From Nitrosomonas communis (GTDB lineage: Bacteria > Pseudomonadota > Gammaproteobacteria > Burkholderiales > Nitrosomonadaceae): 64,000 nt of DNA. The stretch spans positions 163,931 through 227,930 of the forward strand of contig NZ_FOUB01000001.1 of NCBI RefSeq assembly GCF_900114745.1, written 5' to 3'. Under the pieces are notes generated by a model. The model saw nothing but the letters and a program-made list of their open reading frames with translations, did no database searches and was not told the origin of the DNA. The position numbers and the translations under genes are program-made. How positions within the stretch are numbered: the first letter of the stretch is position 1; the number at the start of each line of letters is the position of its first letter. Positions 19,222-30,500 of this stretch are shown one piece after another.

Positions 19222-20391
19222 TTACCTAAACGTACTAATTATCCAATCATCGAGTAAGACCGTATGCGATGGTTGATTTTGATCTTTCAGCCAGCGTTTG
19301 AAAAATTTGTCATCTTGTACCAGTTGTAAATCCTGCTGCATAGCGTCTATATCCGCTTTGAGCGATACTTCTTCTCTCCTTAGACTGCGTCGTAGACTAG
19401 TTGAACTCGGGATTTCATAAGAACCGAGGCCGAATTCATGACGTGCAGCGTGGCGGCGATGATGCAATTCGGCTTCGAGTTCTTGGGCTTGCTCCTTGAG
19501 TAACCGCGTGAGCGAAGTAATTTTTTCTTCTGCCATTTTAGCGATGGAGGCTGGGTCAGTGAGTTCAGTACGTAGCTGGATCTGCAGCAGTGCTATTAAA
19601 TCACGGCGATCATAAGCAGCATTGGCTTCGCTCATCAAAGCCGTTTTTCGGGCACATTCATCAGGGTCATTTTCGCGATCAGGGTGTAGGGCACTGGCGA
19701 GCTGGCGGAATACCTTGCGTAAAGTGGTTTCTGCTTCCTCTTGCTCCGCCTTGGCCTTGAGCTGGGCGGCAGTGGGTTTTCTTTTATGCGCGTGAGCATG
19801 TCGGCGTGCTTTTTCTTCAGCTTCAGCCTCGCGTAACCGCGCCATGCCGGCGTTAAATACATCCTGCATGGTCTCTAGCGAGTCTTCGTCAGTCAGAGAT
19901 TCGCCTAGCATGTCTTCCATCATCGTGCGCATTTCCTTAATGCTGGCCTGCTCTTTCTGCTCGAGACTTTCCGTGCTGTGTTTATCATGCAGGACTTGCA
20001 TTTCTTCATCACCCTGAGCCGCGAGCTGTTCAGAGAGACCGCATAAAATCGTGGTGGCGATACGTTTTTGTGTGGGAGTTAAGCCCTTGCGCTGCAATCG
20101 TTCATCCAGCCATAACACCATTTCCCGCGTGAGCAGTCGCTCACGCTCGCGCAGGGGGGCAATCGTCTGGTGATATAGCGGGCGATGCGCATCGCTGATG
20201 ACTTGTAATTCAAGAAGCTGTTTTTTGAGTTTTTCGATACGCTCGAGTAAACGGTTGAAGCGTTGCTGACTGGGCGTTAACTGGGAATCTTGTGTAGTCA
20301 GTTTCAGTGCAGTCGCGGAATTGTTTACAGTTTGCTCAGAGGTGGCAGGTGTTTCATTGCTGAATAAATCGAATTGGTGAGACATAATCAT
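19222..20391 (-). CDS. J-domain-containing protein (DnaJ-like)
   Basis: A 389-residue, highly charged, largely helical protein. Near residues 225-275 it has a J-domain-like segment, LRKVFRQLASALHPDREND followed by SEANAAYDRRDLIALL, including the HPD tripeptide that stimulates Hsp70 ATPase. Predicted coiled coils flank it (residues about 45-75 and 285-375). There is no Gly/Phe or zinc-finger region, so this is a class C J-protein, probably a co-chaperone with an unknown client. It stands alone, convergent to the decayed region. Confidence 0.8.
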   Translation of the reverse strand: MIMSHQFDLFSNETPATSEQTVNNSATALKLTTQDSQLTPSQQRFNRLLERIEKLKKQLLELQVISDAHRPLYHQTIAPLRERERLLTREMVLWLDERLQRKGLTPTQKRIATTILCGLSEQLAAQGDEEMQVLHDKHSTESLEQKEQASIKEMRTMMEDMLGESLTDEDSLETMQDVFNAGMARLREAEAEEKARRHAHAHKRKPTAAQLKAKAEQEEAETTLRKVFRQLASALHPDRENDPDECARKTALMSEANAAYDRRDLIALLQIQLRTELTDPASIAKMAEEKITSLTRLLKEQAQELEAELHHRRHAARHEFGLGSYEIPSSTSLRRSLRREEVSLKADIDAMQQDLQLVQDDKFFKRWLKDQNQPSHTVLLDDWIISTFR

Positions 20392-20677
20392 CCTGTCTAG
20401 TCAGTTGGGTTGGATAATGAAAGTATTTTTAGAGTCCGAATAATTTTACAAAGTGCCTGGGTAGTGGAGAAAAGATTATATCTCTCTAAATGATAGAAAA
20501 TCATAGAACTTTTTCCTTCTGCTGGGGTCGATAGATTCGTAGTTTTGAGAAAAATGAAGTATTTTCAAGCCGTCTATTGTAGTAGCGATGATGGAATGAC
20601 CCGTCCTTCCGTTATATACTTACCAGGCTGTTCAAAATAATGCATTCAATTTCCAGCTAAGCTACTTGTAATATTCC

Positions 20678-22006
20678 GTGAGTAATAAACTATATATTAA
20701 AACTTTTGGTTGCCAGATGAACGAGTATGACTCGGATAAAATGGCGGATGTACTTCATGCTGCAAAGGGTATGGAGTTAACCGATAATCCCGATGAAGCC
20801 GATGTGATTTTGTTCAATACTTGCTCTGTGCGTGAGAAAGCGCAAGAAAAAGTTTTTCATGATCTCGGGCGGGTGCGGCATCTAAAAAAAATTAAGCCGA
20901 ATCTGTTGATTGGTGTAGGAGGCTGTGTGGCCAGTCAGGAAGGGGCAGAAATTGTCAAACGTGCTCCTTTTGTGGATCTGGTGTTTGGACCACAAACACT
21001 ACATCGTTTGCCGGAATTGATCAAGGAACGTGAAGCGACCGGTCGACCACAAGTGGATATTTCTTTTCCTGAAATTGAAAAATTCGATCATTTGCCGCCA
21101 GCTCGCACAGAAGGAGTGACGGCTTTTGTTTCCATCATGGAAGGCTGCAGCAAGTACTGTAGTTTTTGTGTGGTGCCGTATACGCGTGGTGAAGAGGTAT
21201 CGCGTCCGCTCAATGATGTGCTGGTTGAGGTTGTCGGACTGGCAGTGCAGGGTATCAAGGAAATCACCTTGCTTGGACAGAATGTCAATGCCTATCGTGG
21301 CGAAATGGATGAGGGTGAAATCGCTGATTTTGCCCTATTGCTTGAGTATATCCATGAGATTCCTGGCATTGAACGTATTCGCTATACGACCTCGCATCCT
21401 CGGGAATTTACTACTCGTCTGATTGAGGTCTATGCGAAATTGCCGAAAGTAGTCAGCCATTTGCACTTGCCTGTTCAATCGGGTGCAGACAGAGTTCTGG
21501 CAGCGATGAAACGTGGCTACAGCGCGCTCGAATATAAATCGATTATCCGCAAAATACGTGCAGTACGTCCTGATATTTCGATCAGTTCGGATTTTATTAT
21601 TGGATTTCCGGGTGAGACCGATGCCGATTTTGAAGCGACCATGAAGCTGGTTGAAGACGTGAATTTTGATGAATCATTCAGTTTCATTTATAGCCCACGA
21701 CCAGGCACCCCTGCTGCTGACTTGCCCGATGATACTTCCCATGAAACCAAACTGGCGCGGCTGTATCGTCTTCAGGAAAAAATTGCTCAGCAAGCACAAG
21801 CTATTAGTCAGGGAATGGTAGGAACAAGTCAACGTATATTGGTAGAGGGGCCTTCCAAAAAGAACCCTGATGAATTTTGTGGTAGGACTGATAATAATCG
21901 GGTAGTTAACTTTTCAGGGGCACCTGATCTGGTGGGTCATTTTATCAATATCAGGATTACAGCTGCCTTGTCTCATTCATTACGTGGAGAAATTATCCAT
22001 GAGTAG
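20678..22006 (+). CDS. miaB: tRNA-2-methylthio-N6-dimethylallyladenosine synthase MiaB
   Basis: MiaB adds the 2-methylthio group to i6A37 in tRNAs reading UNN codons. The 442-residue protein carries the auxiliary cluster cysteines C12 ([10 protein letters not shown]), C49 (FNTCSVRE) and C83 (GGCVAS). It also has the radical-SAM CxxxCxxC at 157-164 (CSKYCSFC) and a C-terminal TRAM domain from about 380. The start is a GTG. It precedes phoH-ybeY-corC, the common proteobacterial order. Confidence 0.97.
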   Translation: MSNKLYIKTFGCQMNEYDSDKMADVLHAAKGMELTDNPDEADVILFNTCSVREKAQEKVFHDLGRVRHLKKIKPNLLIGVGGCVASQEGAEIVKRAPFVDLVFGPQTLHRLPELIKEREATGRPQVDISFPEIEKFDHLPPARTEGVTAFVSIMEGCSKYCSFCVVPYTRGEEVSRPLNDVLVEVVGLAVQGIKEITLLGQNVNAYRGEMDEGEIADFALLLEYIHEIPGIERIRYTTSHPREFTTRLIEVYAKLPKVVSHLHLPVQSGADRVLAAMKRGYSALEYKSIIRKIRAVRPDISISSDFIIGFPGETDADFEATMKLVEDVNFDESFSFIYSPRPGTPAADLPDDTSHETKLARLYRLQEKIAQQAQAISQGMVGTSQRILVEGPSKKNPDEFCGRTDNNRVVNFSGAPDLVGHFINIRITAALSHSLRGEIIHE

Positions 22007-22097
22007 CGATCGAGCGACCAATAAACGCTTTATTATCACTTGCAATCTATCGTAACCCCTGCGAGAATCAATACGTCGCATTTATTTAACAAAAGTC

Positions 22098-23078
22098 TTG
22101 AAACCAAAACCTGTCGAGATTACTTTTTCTCCGGTTGATAACCGGCGTCTAGCCAATCTCTGTGGCGCGCTAGATGAAAACCTTAAACAAATTGAAAATG
22201 CGCTGGATGTCGTAATCGCACGGCGCGGTGAACATTTTAGTCTGCGCGGCCAAGCAAATCAGACGCAGCTTGCTGCCCAAACCCTGAAGAATTTATACAA
22301 CCAGTCACACCATCATCTTAGCGTAGAGCAAGTGCAACTCGGTTTGATCGAGATAACTAACGCATCCCATTCTTCGCAGCCGGCTGTGGATGAATTGGCG
22401 GATGCTGAGTTAGCGGTACCGAAACTGATCACGCGACGTAGCAATTTACATGGTCGCACGCCACGGCAGGTGCAATACCTGCAGCAAATCCAGGATCATG
22501 ATATTACCTTTGGCATTGGCCCGGCAGGTACCGGTAAAACCTATCTGGCGGTGGCTAGTGCGGTCGACGCATTGGAACGTGAAACGGTTTCACGCATTAT
22601 CCTGGTGCGGCCCGCAGTCGAAGCGGGGGAGCGTTTGGGGTTTTTGCCAGGGGATATGGTGCAAAAAGTCGATCCCTATTTACGCCCACTTTATGATGCG
22701 CTATATGATCTCATGGGCTTTGATAAAACCGGCAAGCAGTTTGAACGCAATACCATTGAAATTGCTCCGCTAGCATTCATGCGTGGACGTACCTTAAATC
22801 AATCGTTCATTATTCTGGATGAAGCCCAGAACACAACGCCAGAACAGATGAAAATGTTCCTGACACGAATAGGTTTTGGTTCCAAAGCCGTCATCACAGG
22901 CGATATTACCCAAATTGATCTACCCAAGAATCAGAAGAGTGGTTTGATCGATGCAGAGCATGCCTTGGGAAAAATACGGGGGATAGCCTTTACCCATTTC
23001 AAAACTGAAGACGTCGTACGCCATCCGCTGGTGCAGCGTATTGTCGACGCTTACGAGAAGCATGAAAAACGTCAGTAA
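22098..23078 (+). CDS. ybeZ: PhoH-like ATPase (YbeZ)
   Basis: A 326-residue PhoH-family NTPase. It has an N-terminal KH-like region, a Walker A motif GPAGTGKT at residues 141-148, and the Walker B region FIILDEAQNTTPEQMKMFLT. YbeZ works with YbeY in RNA metabolism. The start used is TTG at 22098. The 3' end overlaps the ybeY start region, indicating coupling. Confidence 0.93.
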   Translation: MKPKPVEITFSPVDNRRLANLCGALDENLKQIENALDVVIARRGEHFSLRGQANQTQLAAQTLKNLYNQSHHHLSVEQVQLGLIEITNASHSSQPAVDELADAELAVPKLITRRSNLHGRTPRQVQYLQQIQDHDITFGIGPAGTGKTYLAVASAVDALERETVSRIILVRPAVEAGERLGFLPGDMVQKVDPYLRPLYDALYDLMGFDKTGKQFERNTIEIAPLAFMRGRTLNQSFIILDEAQNTTPEQMKMFLTRIGFGSKAVITGDITQIDLPKNQKSGLIDAEHALGKIRGIAFTHFKTEDVVRHPLVQRIVDAYEKHEKRQ

Positions 23079-23544
23079 GGTTCCCGAACCTTCCTCTGCC
23101 ACAAATCATAAAAAGTTTAAATTAGTGCTGCAATATGCTGCTGAATTTCCCGGAACACCCAGACGGTTGCAGTTCCGTAAATGGGTGAATGCGGCATTGA
23201 TGCAAAGTGCGGAGATCGTCTTGCGGATTGTGGACGAAGAAGAAGGCAGAGAGCTCAATCGCCATTTTCGTGGTAAAGACAAAGCCACCAATGTCTTGAC
23301 ATTTATCTACGATGAGCCGCAATCCTTGTCAGGCGATATCGTGCTTTGTGCCCCGGTTATCATCAATGAAGCACAACAACAAAAAAAAAATTTGGTTGCA
23401 CATTATGCTCATTTGACAGTACATGGTGTATTGCACTTGCAAGGTTATGATCACGAGCATGAAGCAGATGCGACGATCATGGAGCAACTTGAAACAGAAA
23501 TTGTCACCCGGCTAGGCTATGCCGATCCTTATTATGAACAATAA
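23062..23544 (+). CDS. ybeY: Endoribonuclease / rRNA maturation factor YbeY
   Basis: YbeY is a zinc-dependent RNase needed for 16S rRNA 3' processing and ribosome quality control. The metal motif HxxxHxxGxDH is intact as HGVLHLQGYDHEHE near residues 127-140. The ATG at 23062, inside the end of ybeZ, is preferred over an upstream TTG at 23041; this gives 160 residues, the family size. Confidence 0.95.
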   Translation: MKNVSKVPEPSSATNHKKFKLVLQYAAEFPGTPRRLQFRKWVNAALMQSAEIVLRIVDEEEGRELNRHFRGKDKATNVLTFIYDEPQSLSGDIVLCAPVIINEAQQQKKNLVAHYAHLTVHGVLHLQGYDHEHEADATIMEQLETEIVTRLGYADPYYEQ

Positions 23545-23597
23545 GGTTGCGATAGCTTTCGTTCACAATCCAGTTTTTTTATAGCACTATTCAATCA

Positions 23598-24446
23598 ATG
23601 ATGAAATTAATCATGAATAATTCCTCCCATAAAGTCAGTTGGTTTGAACATCTCGGTTCACTCCTTTTTCGCCAACCGGAAGATCGTGAGCAGCTGGTGG
23701 CTTTATTGCACTCTGCGTATGAACGTAATCTGCTCGATGCCGATGCACTGGCCATGATTGAAGGGGTATTGCATGTATCCGAAATGCAGGTGCGTGATAT
23801 CATGGTGCCGCGCTCACAAATGGATACCATTGATATCAGCGAAAAACCAGATGAATTCATTCCATATGTTATTGAAAAGGGACATTCGCGTTTTCCTGTC
23901 ACCGATGGCAATAAAGATCATGTGATTGGTATTTTGTTGGCAAAAGATTTGCTACGCTATTATGCAGGAGAAGAAGCGTTTGATGTGCGTGATATGCTCC
24001 GTCCAGCCGTGTTTATTCCTGAGTCCAAGCGCCTTAATATCTTACTCAAGGACTTCCGCCGTAGTCGCAATCATATCGCCATCGTGGTAGATGAATATGG
24101 CGGTGTAGCTGGTTTGGTCACCATCGAGGACGTACTGGAGCAGATTGTGGGGGAAATTGAAGATGAGTATGACTTTGATGAAGAAGAAGCGAACATTGTA
24201 GCGGATGCCAGCGGTTATTATCGCGTTAAAGCGATCACGGAAGTCGCCAGTTTTAATGAGGTACTAGCAGCCGCCTTCAGTGACGAGGATTTTGATACGA
24301 TTGGCGGGCTCGTTACCAGCAAATTTGGCCGGCTACCCAAGAATGGCGAATTCATTGTGATCGATAATTTCAGATTTACCGTGCTACGAGCCGACAGCCG
24401 CCGCTTGCATCTCCTAAAAGTAGAAAAAGTGGAGCCAAGCGCTTAA
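23598..24446 (+). CDS. corC: CorC/HlyC family CBS-domain protein
   Basis: A 282-residue cytoplasmic protein with two CBS domains (MVPRSQMDTIDI onward, about residues 70-190) and a CorC_HlyC C-terminal domain (about 205-280, DTIGGLVTSKFGRLP). E. coli CorC (YbeX) follows ybeY and is linked to magnesium and cobalt handling and ribosome biology. No membrane domain is present. Here the usual next gene, lnt, is replaced by recJ. Confidence 0.93.
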   Translation: MMKLIMNNSSHKVSWFEHLGSLLFRQPEDREQLVALLHSAYERNLLDADALAMIEGVLHVSEMQVRDIMVPRSQMDTIDISEKPDEFIPYVIEKGHSRFPVTDGNKDHVIGILLAKDLLRYYAGEEAFDVRDMLRPAVFIPESKRLNILLKDFRRSRNHIAIVVDEYGGVAGLVTIEDVLEQIVGEIEDEYDFDEEEANIVADASGYYRVKAITEVASFNEVLAAAFSDEDFDTIGGLVTSKFGRLPKNGEFIVIDNFRFTVLRADSRRLHLLKVEKVEPSA

Positions 24447-24556
24447 AATTTCTCCATCTGTATTTTTAATATCGCGTACTACCCACTCATTCGTTTAGCG
24501 CAAAATACTTATCCGGGCTAACGTTTCAGAATGCCAGATGTTAAAATAACTGGCAA

Positions 24557-26296
24557 ATGCCCAACATCACTACCCGCAGTTTTTCTCAACACGCTTTTGA
24601 CACGCTTAATCAATATGGTTTGCCTGCCGTATTGGCACGCATTTATGCCGCGCGTGGCATTCAACAACCTCAGCAGCTTGAGACAGATTTATCCCAGCTA
24701 CTTTCATTTGAGCAGTTAACCCATGTTTCTCATATAGCGGTACTACTTGCTGATGCCATTGCCGAGCGGAAACGTTTATTGATTGTGGCGGACTATGACT
24801 CGGATGGCGCGACTGCCTGTGCGGTGGCCATGCGCGCCCTCAGAAAATTTGGTGCCATCGTCGATTATCTCGTTCCTAATCGTTTTGAATATGGCTATGG
24901 CTTGACGCCGGAAATCGTGCACCTTGCGGCTACCTCTTCTGCTGGACAGCCGGATATTCTCATAACCGTCGATAATGGGATTGCGAGTGTGGAAGGGGTG
25001 CGGGCGGCTAATCAGCTGGGGATACAAGTGCTCATTACTGATCATCATCTACCGGGAGATCAATTACCCGCAGCGGCAGTTATCGTCAATCCCAATCAGC
25101 CTGGCTGCAATTTTCCCAGCAAGCATCTGGCTGGCGTAGGCGTCATTTTCTACGTGATGCTTGCGTTACGCGCGGAGCTGCGCAAGCGCAATGCGTTCGC
25201 TGCTGGTAAAGAGCCCAATCTGGCGAGTTTGCTTGATCTGGTTGCGTTGGGGACAGTTGCGGATGTCGTCAGACTCGATAGCAATAACCGCATTCTGGTT
25301 CAGCAAGGTTTGCAGCGTATTCGCAAGGGACGGGCATGTGCCGGCATTAATGCCTTGCTGCAGGTTGTAAAACGTGATTTCCGACAAGTCTCCAACTATG
25401 ATCTGGGTTTCATCATTGGGCCAAGATTGAATGCAGCCGGCCGGCTCGATGATATGACCCTGGGGATTGAGTGCCTGATCACAGAGGATGAATCCAGAGC
25501 AAGTCAGCTTGCTGCGCAACTGGATGAGTTGAACCGCCAGCGGCGTGAAATCGAAGCAGATATGCAAAATGATGCGTTGAGCAAGCTGGCAACTGTCATT
25601 GAAACTCAGGAATGCGCAACCGGATCTGGTTATAGCTTATGTTTGTATGATCCAAGCTGGCATCAAGGTGTGATTGGTTTACTCGCCTCGCGTATCAAGG
25701 AAAAATTTCATCGTCCGGTGATTACTTTTGCGCCGGGCAATGAAGGTGAAATCAAAGGCTCGGGACGTTCCATTCCAGGCTTTCATTTGCGTGATGCATT
25801 GGATCTTGTTTCTAAAAGGTATCCAGGATTAATTTTGAAATTTGGTGGGCATGCTGCAGCAGCCGGCTTGACTGTGCATGAGCAAAATTTTGAGCGTTTC
25901 CGGGATGCGTTTGAGCAAACTGCGCAAGCACTGCTGACGCCTGCAGATTTAGTGCATATCATAGAGACCGATGGGGAACTGGATGAGGCTGAATTAAATT
26001 TGGATCTGGCGTACTGGTTGGCTGGCTGTGTCTGGGGACAAGGCTTTCCTGAGCCGAGCTTTAATGCCTATTTCTACGTGGAAAGCCAGCGTGTGGTAGG
26101 TGAGAAACATTTAAAATTAAAATTGAAGAAATTTGATTCGCACCGCAGCTATGATGCCATATTATTTTTTCAGGTGGGGTTGTTGCCGCCCATGATTAAT
26201 GCAGTCTTTCGTGTACAAGCTAATGAATACAAGGGTAATACGACCCTGCAATTGCTGCTTGAACACTGGTTTCCGATTGATTCGATGACGCTATGA
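24557..26296 (+). CDS. recJ: Single-stranded-DNA 5' exonuclease RecJ
   Basis: RecJ degrades 5' single-strand ends in RecF recombination, mismatch repair and base excision repair. The DHH phosphoesterase motifs are intact: ADYDSDGA (78-85), ITVDNGI (136-142) and TDHH (161-164). The DHHA1 region with FGGHAAAAGLT near 440 and the C-terminal OB fold follow. At 579 residues it is complete. It overlaps the next gene by 4 bp. Confidence 0.96.
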   Translation: MPNITTRSFSQHAFDTLNQYGLPAVLARIYAARGIQQPQQLETDLSQLLSFEQLTHVSHIAVLLADAIAERKRLLIVADYDSDGATACAVAMRALRKFGAIVDYLVPNRFEYGYGLTPEIVHLAATSSAGQPDILITVDNGIASVEGVRAANQLGIQVLITDHHLPGDQLPAAAVIVNPNQPGCNFPSKHLAGVGVIFYVMLALRAELRKRNAFAAGKEPNLASLLDLVALGTVADVVRLDSNNRILVQQGLQRIRKGRACAGINALLQVVKRDFRQVSNYDLGFIIGPRLNAAGRLDDMTLGIECLITEDESRASQLAAQLDELNRQRREIEADMQNDALSKLATVIETQECATGSGYSLCLYDPSWHQGVIGLLASRIKEKFHRPVITFAPGNEGEIKGSGRSIPGFHLRDALDLVSKRYPGLILKFGGHAAAAGLTVHEQNFERFRDAFEQTAQALLTPADLVHIIETDGELDEAELNLDLAYWLAGCVWGQGFPEPSFNAYFYVESQRVVGEKHLKLKLKKFDSHRSYDAILFFQVGLLPPMINAVFRVQANEYKGNTTLQLLLEHWFPIDSMTL

Positions 26297-27561
26297 ATAA
26301 TACCTTCCTACCGGGAGTAGAGCTTGAGTATTTGGCTCCCTTTGCTACCAGTCTTGCCATTGGTCTTTTAATCGGCCTCGAACGTGAGCGTAGCCCCGCA
26401 GCGAGAGCGGGATTAAGAACATTTGCCCTGGTCTCACTATTTGGTACGCTTAGCGCCATGCTGTCGCAAAAAACAAATTCACCCTGGTTGCTATTTGGCG
26501 GACTGTTGCTGGTGGGAATCATGATGATTGCTGCTTATATTCGTCAGCAAGATGAATTGCCTGATCCGGGCACGACTACCGTTGCGGCTATCCTTGTCTG
26601 CTATGGTTTGGGCGCCACTGTCTGGTACGGCGAATCCACACTGGCGGGAATGCTCGCCATTGTTACGACTATGTTGCTCTATTTTAAAACAGAGTTGCAT
26701 GGCATCACACAGAAGCTTGACCGGCGCGACCTGATTTCGATGCTGCAATTTGCCGTGCTCACTTTTATTGTTTTACCGGTCTTGCCTAATCAGGATTACG
26801 GCCCCTATGATGCGCTCAATCCTTATCAGATCTGGCTGATGATTGTATTGATATCCGGTATCAGCCTCTCCGGCTATATCGCATTGCGCTTTATTGGTCA
26901 GCGCTATGGCGCTGTCCTGTTAGGAATACTGGGTGGGGTCGTATCCAGTACCGCCACTACTATGGTATTTACGCGTCGTAGCGAAGATAATCCGATGCTG
27001 ACCAAATTAGCGGTGGTGGTGATTCTAGTCGCTAATTTGATGGTTTTGGTAAGACTCACCGTCATCAGCGCAGTCGTTGCGCCGGTGATATTACCAAACA
27101 TATTACCGATCCTGGGTATGGGCCTTTTTTTGGGTCTGATCGCCACTACTTTTTGGTGGCGTGATTTAACCCAGCAAGAAGAACTCGCTATACCCGAAAC
27201 TAAAAACCCTGTTGAGCTTACGATTGCGATCAGCTTTGGGGCTTTCTATGCGATCGTGTTGCTGTTAAGTGCCTGGTTATCGGACATTGCGGGTACTAGC
27301 GGGCTTTATATGGTGGCGATTATTTCCGGTTTGACGGATGTTGATGCCATCACGCTCAGCAGCTTGCGCTTGCTCGATCTAGGTAAGCTGCAGGTGACAG
27401 AAGCAGTCACTGCCATTACGCTGGCCGTCATTTCAAATATTATCTTCAAGCTAGGATTGATACTAGCTATCGGCAGTGCGCTGCTAGCCAAGCGCAGCGC
27501 TTTAGGCATGATCATGACTGCGATCGGTTTGGGAGTCGCGCTGATATTGTTTGGAAAATGA
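26293..27561 (+). CDS. MgtC/SapB and DUF4010 membrane protein
   Basis: A 422-residue polytopic membrane protein with about 12 hydrophobic segments. The N-terminal third has the MgtC/SapB signature (GLLIGLERERSPAARAGLRT), and the rest is a DUF4010 domain (GGVVSSTATTMVFTRRS, SGLTDVDAITLSS). The function is unknown; MgtC relatives are tied to magnesium limitation. The ATG overlaps the recJ stop (ATGA type), so it is co-translated with recJ. Confidence 0.88.
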   Translation: MNNTFLPGVELEYLAPFATSLAIGLLIGLERERSPAARAGLRTFALVSLFGTLSAMLSQKTNSPWLLFGGLLLVGIMMIAAYIRQQDELPDPGTTTVAAILVCYGLGATVWYGESTLAGMLAIVTTMLLYFKTELHGITQKLDRRDLISMLQFAVLTFIVLPVLPNQDYGPYDALNPYQIWLMIVLISGISLSGYIALRFIGQRYGAVLLGILGGVVSSTATTMVFTRRSEDNPMLTKLAVVVILVANLMVLVRLTVISAVVAPVILPNILPILGMGLFLGLIATTFWWRDLTQQEELAIPETKNPVELTIAISFGAFYAIVLLLSAWLSDIAGTSGLYMVAIISGLTDVDAITLSSLRLLDLGKLQVTEAVTAITLAVISNIIFKLGLILAIGSALLAKRSALGMIMTAIGLGVALILFGK

Positions 27562-27572
27562 AGTTGTAGACC

Positions 27573-30500
27573 ATGTCATTTAAACTTAATTTACCCGTGC
27601 CAGGGATGCTGACGCGTTATTTCGGATTTGACGGTTCGAGCGATACCTTTGCTCTTGCCGAACTGGCACGTTCGGGGCAGCAATGGGCCAAGCCACTGAC
27701 CATCATTAGCGCCAATGCATTGGATGCACAGAGATTGCTCGAAGAGTTACCTTTTTTTGCGCCTGAATTAAATGCGCAGCTGCTGCCAGATTGGGAAACA
27801 CTGCCTTACGATACTTTTTCGCCACACTTTGATCTGATATCTGAGCGATTGGCGACTCTTTACCAGGTTATGAACGGTACCTGCGATGTATTGGTCGTGC
27901 CTGTAACAACTGCCTTGTATCGCATGCTCCCTAAGGAATTTTTAGCAGCACATACTTTCTTTATCAAGCAGGGCAGTGTTCTTGATTTAGCCGCATTCCG
28001 CAGTCAGATGACTTTGGCTGGCTATACGCATGTGACACAGGTATTGTCACCGGGCGAATATAGCATACGTGGGGGGTTGATCGATTTATTCCCGATGGGC
28101 AATCCGCTGCCTTACCGTATGGACTTGCTCGATAATGAAATCGAGACCATCAGGACATTCGATGTCGATACCCAACGCAGCATTTATCCGGTCAAAGAGA
28201 TCAGATTGTTGCCTGCGCGTGAGTTTCCATTGGATGAAGCGGGGCGCACGCGCTTTCGTATCAATTTTCGCGAAAAATTTGAAGGCGACCCTTCTCGCAG
28301 CCGGATGTATAAAGAAGTCAGCAAAGGTAGCACGCCTGCAGGAATTGAGTATTACCTACCACTTTTTTTTGAGCAAACTGCTACCTTGTTTGATTATTTA
28401 CCTCAGAACAGCTTGTTATGCCTGCATCAGGATATTTACCCAGTGGTCGAAAATTTTTGGCGTGATACTCAGTCGCGTTACCAATTATTGCGGGGGGATA
28501 CTGATCGCCCCCTCTTGCCGCCGACTGAACTGTTTCTGACCACTGATGGTTTTTTTGGCAAACTGAAACCTTATACGCGTATTCAAATTCAGGCTGATAA
28601 AGACTTGGCTGCCGAATCATTTACGCAACCTTTGCCAGCCGTGCGGGTAGATCGTCATGCAGCTAATCCACTTGAGAAATTGACTGGATTTGTTGACGAA
28701 TATACGCTATCAGGTGGGCGCGTCTTGCTGCTGGCTGAGAGTATGGGGCGGCGCGAATTAATGGCTGAATATCTGCATGCATATGGTCTGTTCCCGACAC
28801 TCTGTAAAGATTATGCAGAATTTCAGTCGAGCAACGAGCCTTTCATGCTGAGCGTTGCACCACTCCATACCGGCTATATCCTGAATGCCGATCACTATGC
28901 GTTGATTACCGAGAGTGAGCTTTACGCAACTCATGTGCATGGGCGACGTGAGCGCGAGGCGCGCAAGGCTACCTCGACTGACGTTATGCTGCGCGATTTA
29001 TCGGAAATTAAGCCCGGCGATCCGGTGGTGCATGAGCAGCATGGCATTGGCCGTTATCTCGGGTTGGTCAATATGGATCTAGGCGAGGGGGAAGCCGGCC
29101 AAACCAGTGAGTTCCTCGCACTGGAATATGCCGGCGGCGACAAGCTCTACGTGCCTGTTTCTCAACTGCATTTGATTGGACGCTACAGTGGGGTTTCGCC
29201 TGAATCTGCCCCTCTGCATAAACTTGGCAGTGGACAATGGGAAAAAGCCAAGCGCAAGGCCATGCAGCATGTGCGCGATACCGCAGCTGAACTGCTAAAT
29301 CTGTATGCGCAGCGCGCAGCGCGTCAAGGTCATGTTTTCAAATTTAAACAGCATGATTATGAAGCGTTTGCAGAAGGGTTCGGCTTCGAAGAAACCGCTG
29401 ATCAAGCGGCCGCTATTGAAGCGGTTATCAACGATCTGACCTCGGGCAAACCGATGGACCGACTGATTTGCGGCGATGTCGGCTTTGGTAAAACAGAAGT
29501 CGCCTTGCGCGCGGCTTTTATTGCTGTGGCAGATGGTCAACAGGTGGCCGTGCTGGTTCCTACCACCTTATTAGCGGAGCAGCATTTTCAGAATTTCTCG
29601 GATCGCTTTGGCTTAATTGCTGAGCAATGGCCCGTGAAAATCGCTGAACTATCACGCTTTCGTTCAGCCAAAGAACAAGTGCAAGCTTTGGAAGGGCTCG
29701 CCAACGGGCAAATAGACATCATCATCGGCACACACAAGCTGATCCAGGAGAAGATTAAATTCAAGAATCTCGGCTTGGTGATCATTGATGAAGAACACCG
29801 CTTTGGCGTTCGTCAAAAAGAGCAGCTAAAAAGAATGCGTGCCGAAGTAGACGTGTTGACCCTGACGGCTACACCCATTCCCCGTACGCTCGCCATGTCA
29901 CTGGAAGGGTTGCGCGATTTTTCTATTATTGCTACTGCCCCGCAAAGACGACTCGCCATCAAAACCTTCGTTCACCCTTTTTCAGAAGGTATTATCCGCG
30001 AGGCTTGTTTGCGGGAACTGAAACGCGGTGGGCAAATTTATTTTCTCTATAACGAAGTGAGCACTATTCAGCACATGTATGACAAGCTCGCGCAACTTCT
30101 GCCGGAAGCGCGTATTCACATCGCCCACGGACAGATGCGTGAAAGCGAGCTGGAGCATGTCATGCGCGATTTCTACCAGCAACGCTTCAATCTGCTGCTT
30201 TGCACGACTATTATTGAGACGGGTATCGATATTCCCACTGCCAACACCATCCTCATCCATCGTGCAGATAAATTTGGTCTGGCGCAATTACATCAGTTGC
30301 GCGGCAGGGTAGGGCGTTCTCACCATCAAGCCTATGCCTATCTGCTGACGCCAGGTGATGAAGCACTCAGTGCGCAGGCTAAAAAAAGATTGGAGGCGAT
30401 TCAATCGATGGAAGAGCTCGGATCAGGCTTTTATTTGGCAATGCATGATCTGGAAATCCGCGGAGCCGGCGCTGTGCTGAGTGAATCACAAAGTGGTGAA

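Noticed and set aside
18989..19276. 95-codon + strand gene
   Set aside because: It overlaps the 3' end of the J-domain gene and shows no recognisable protein features.
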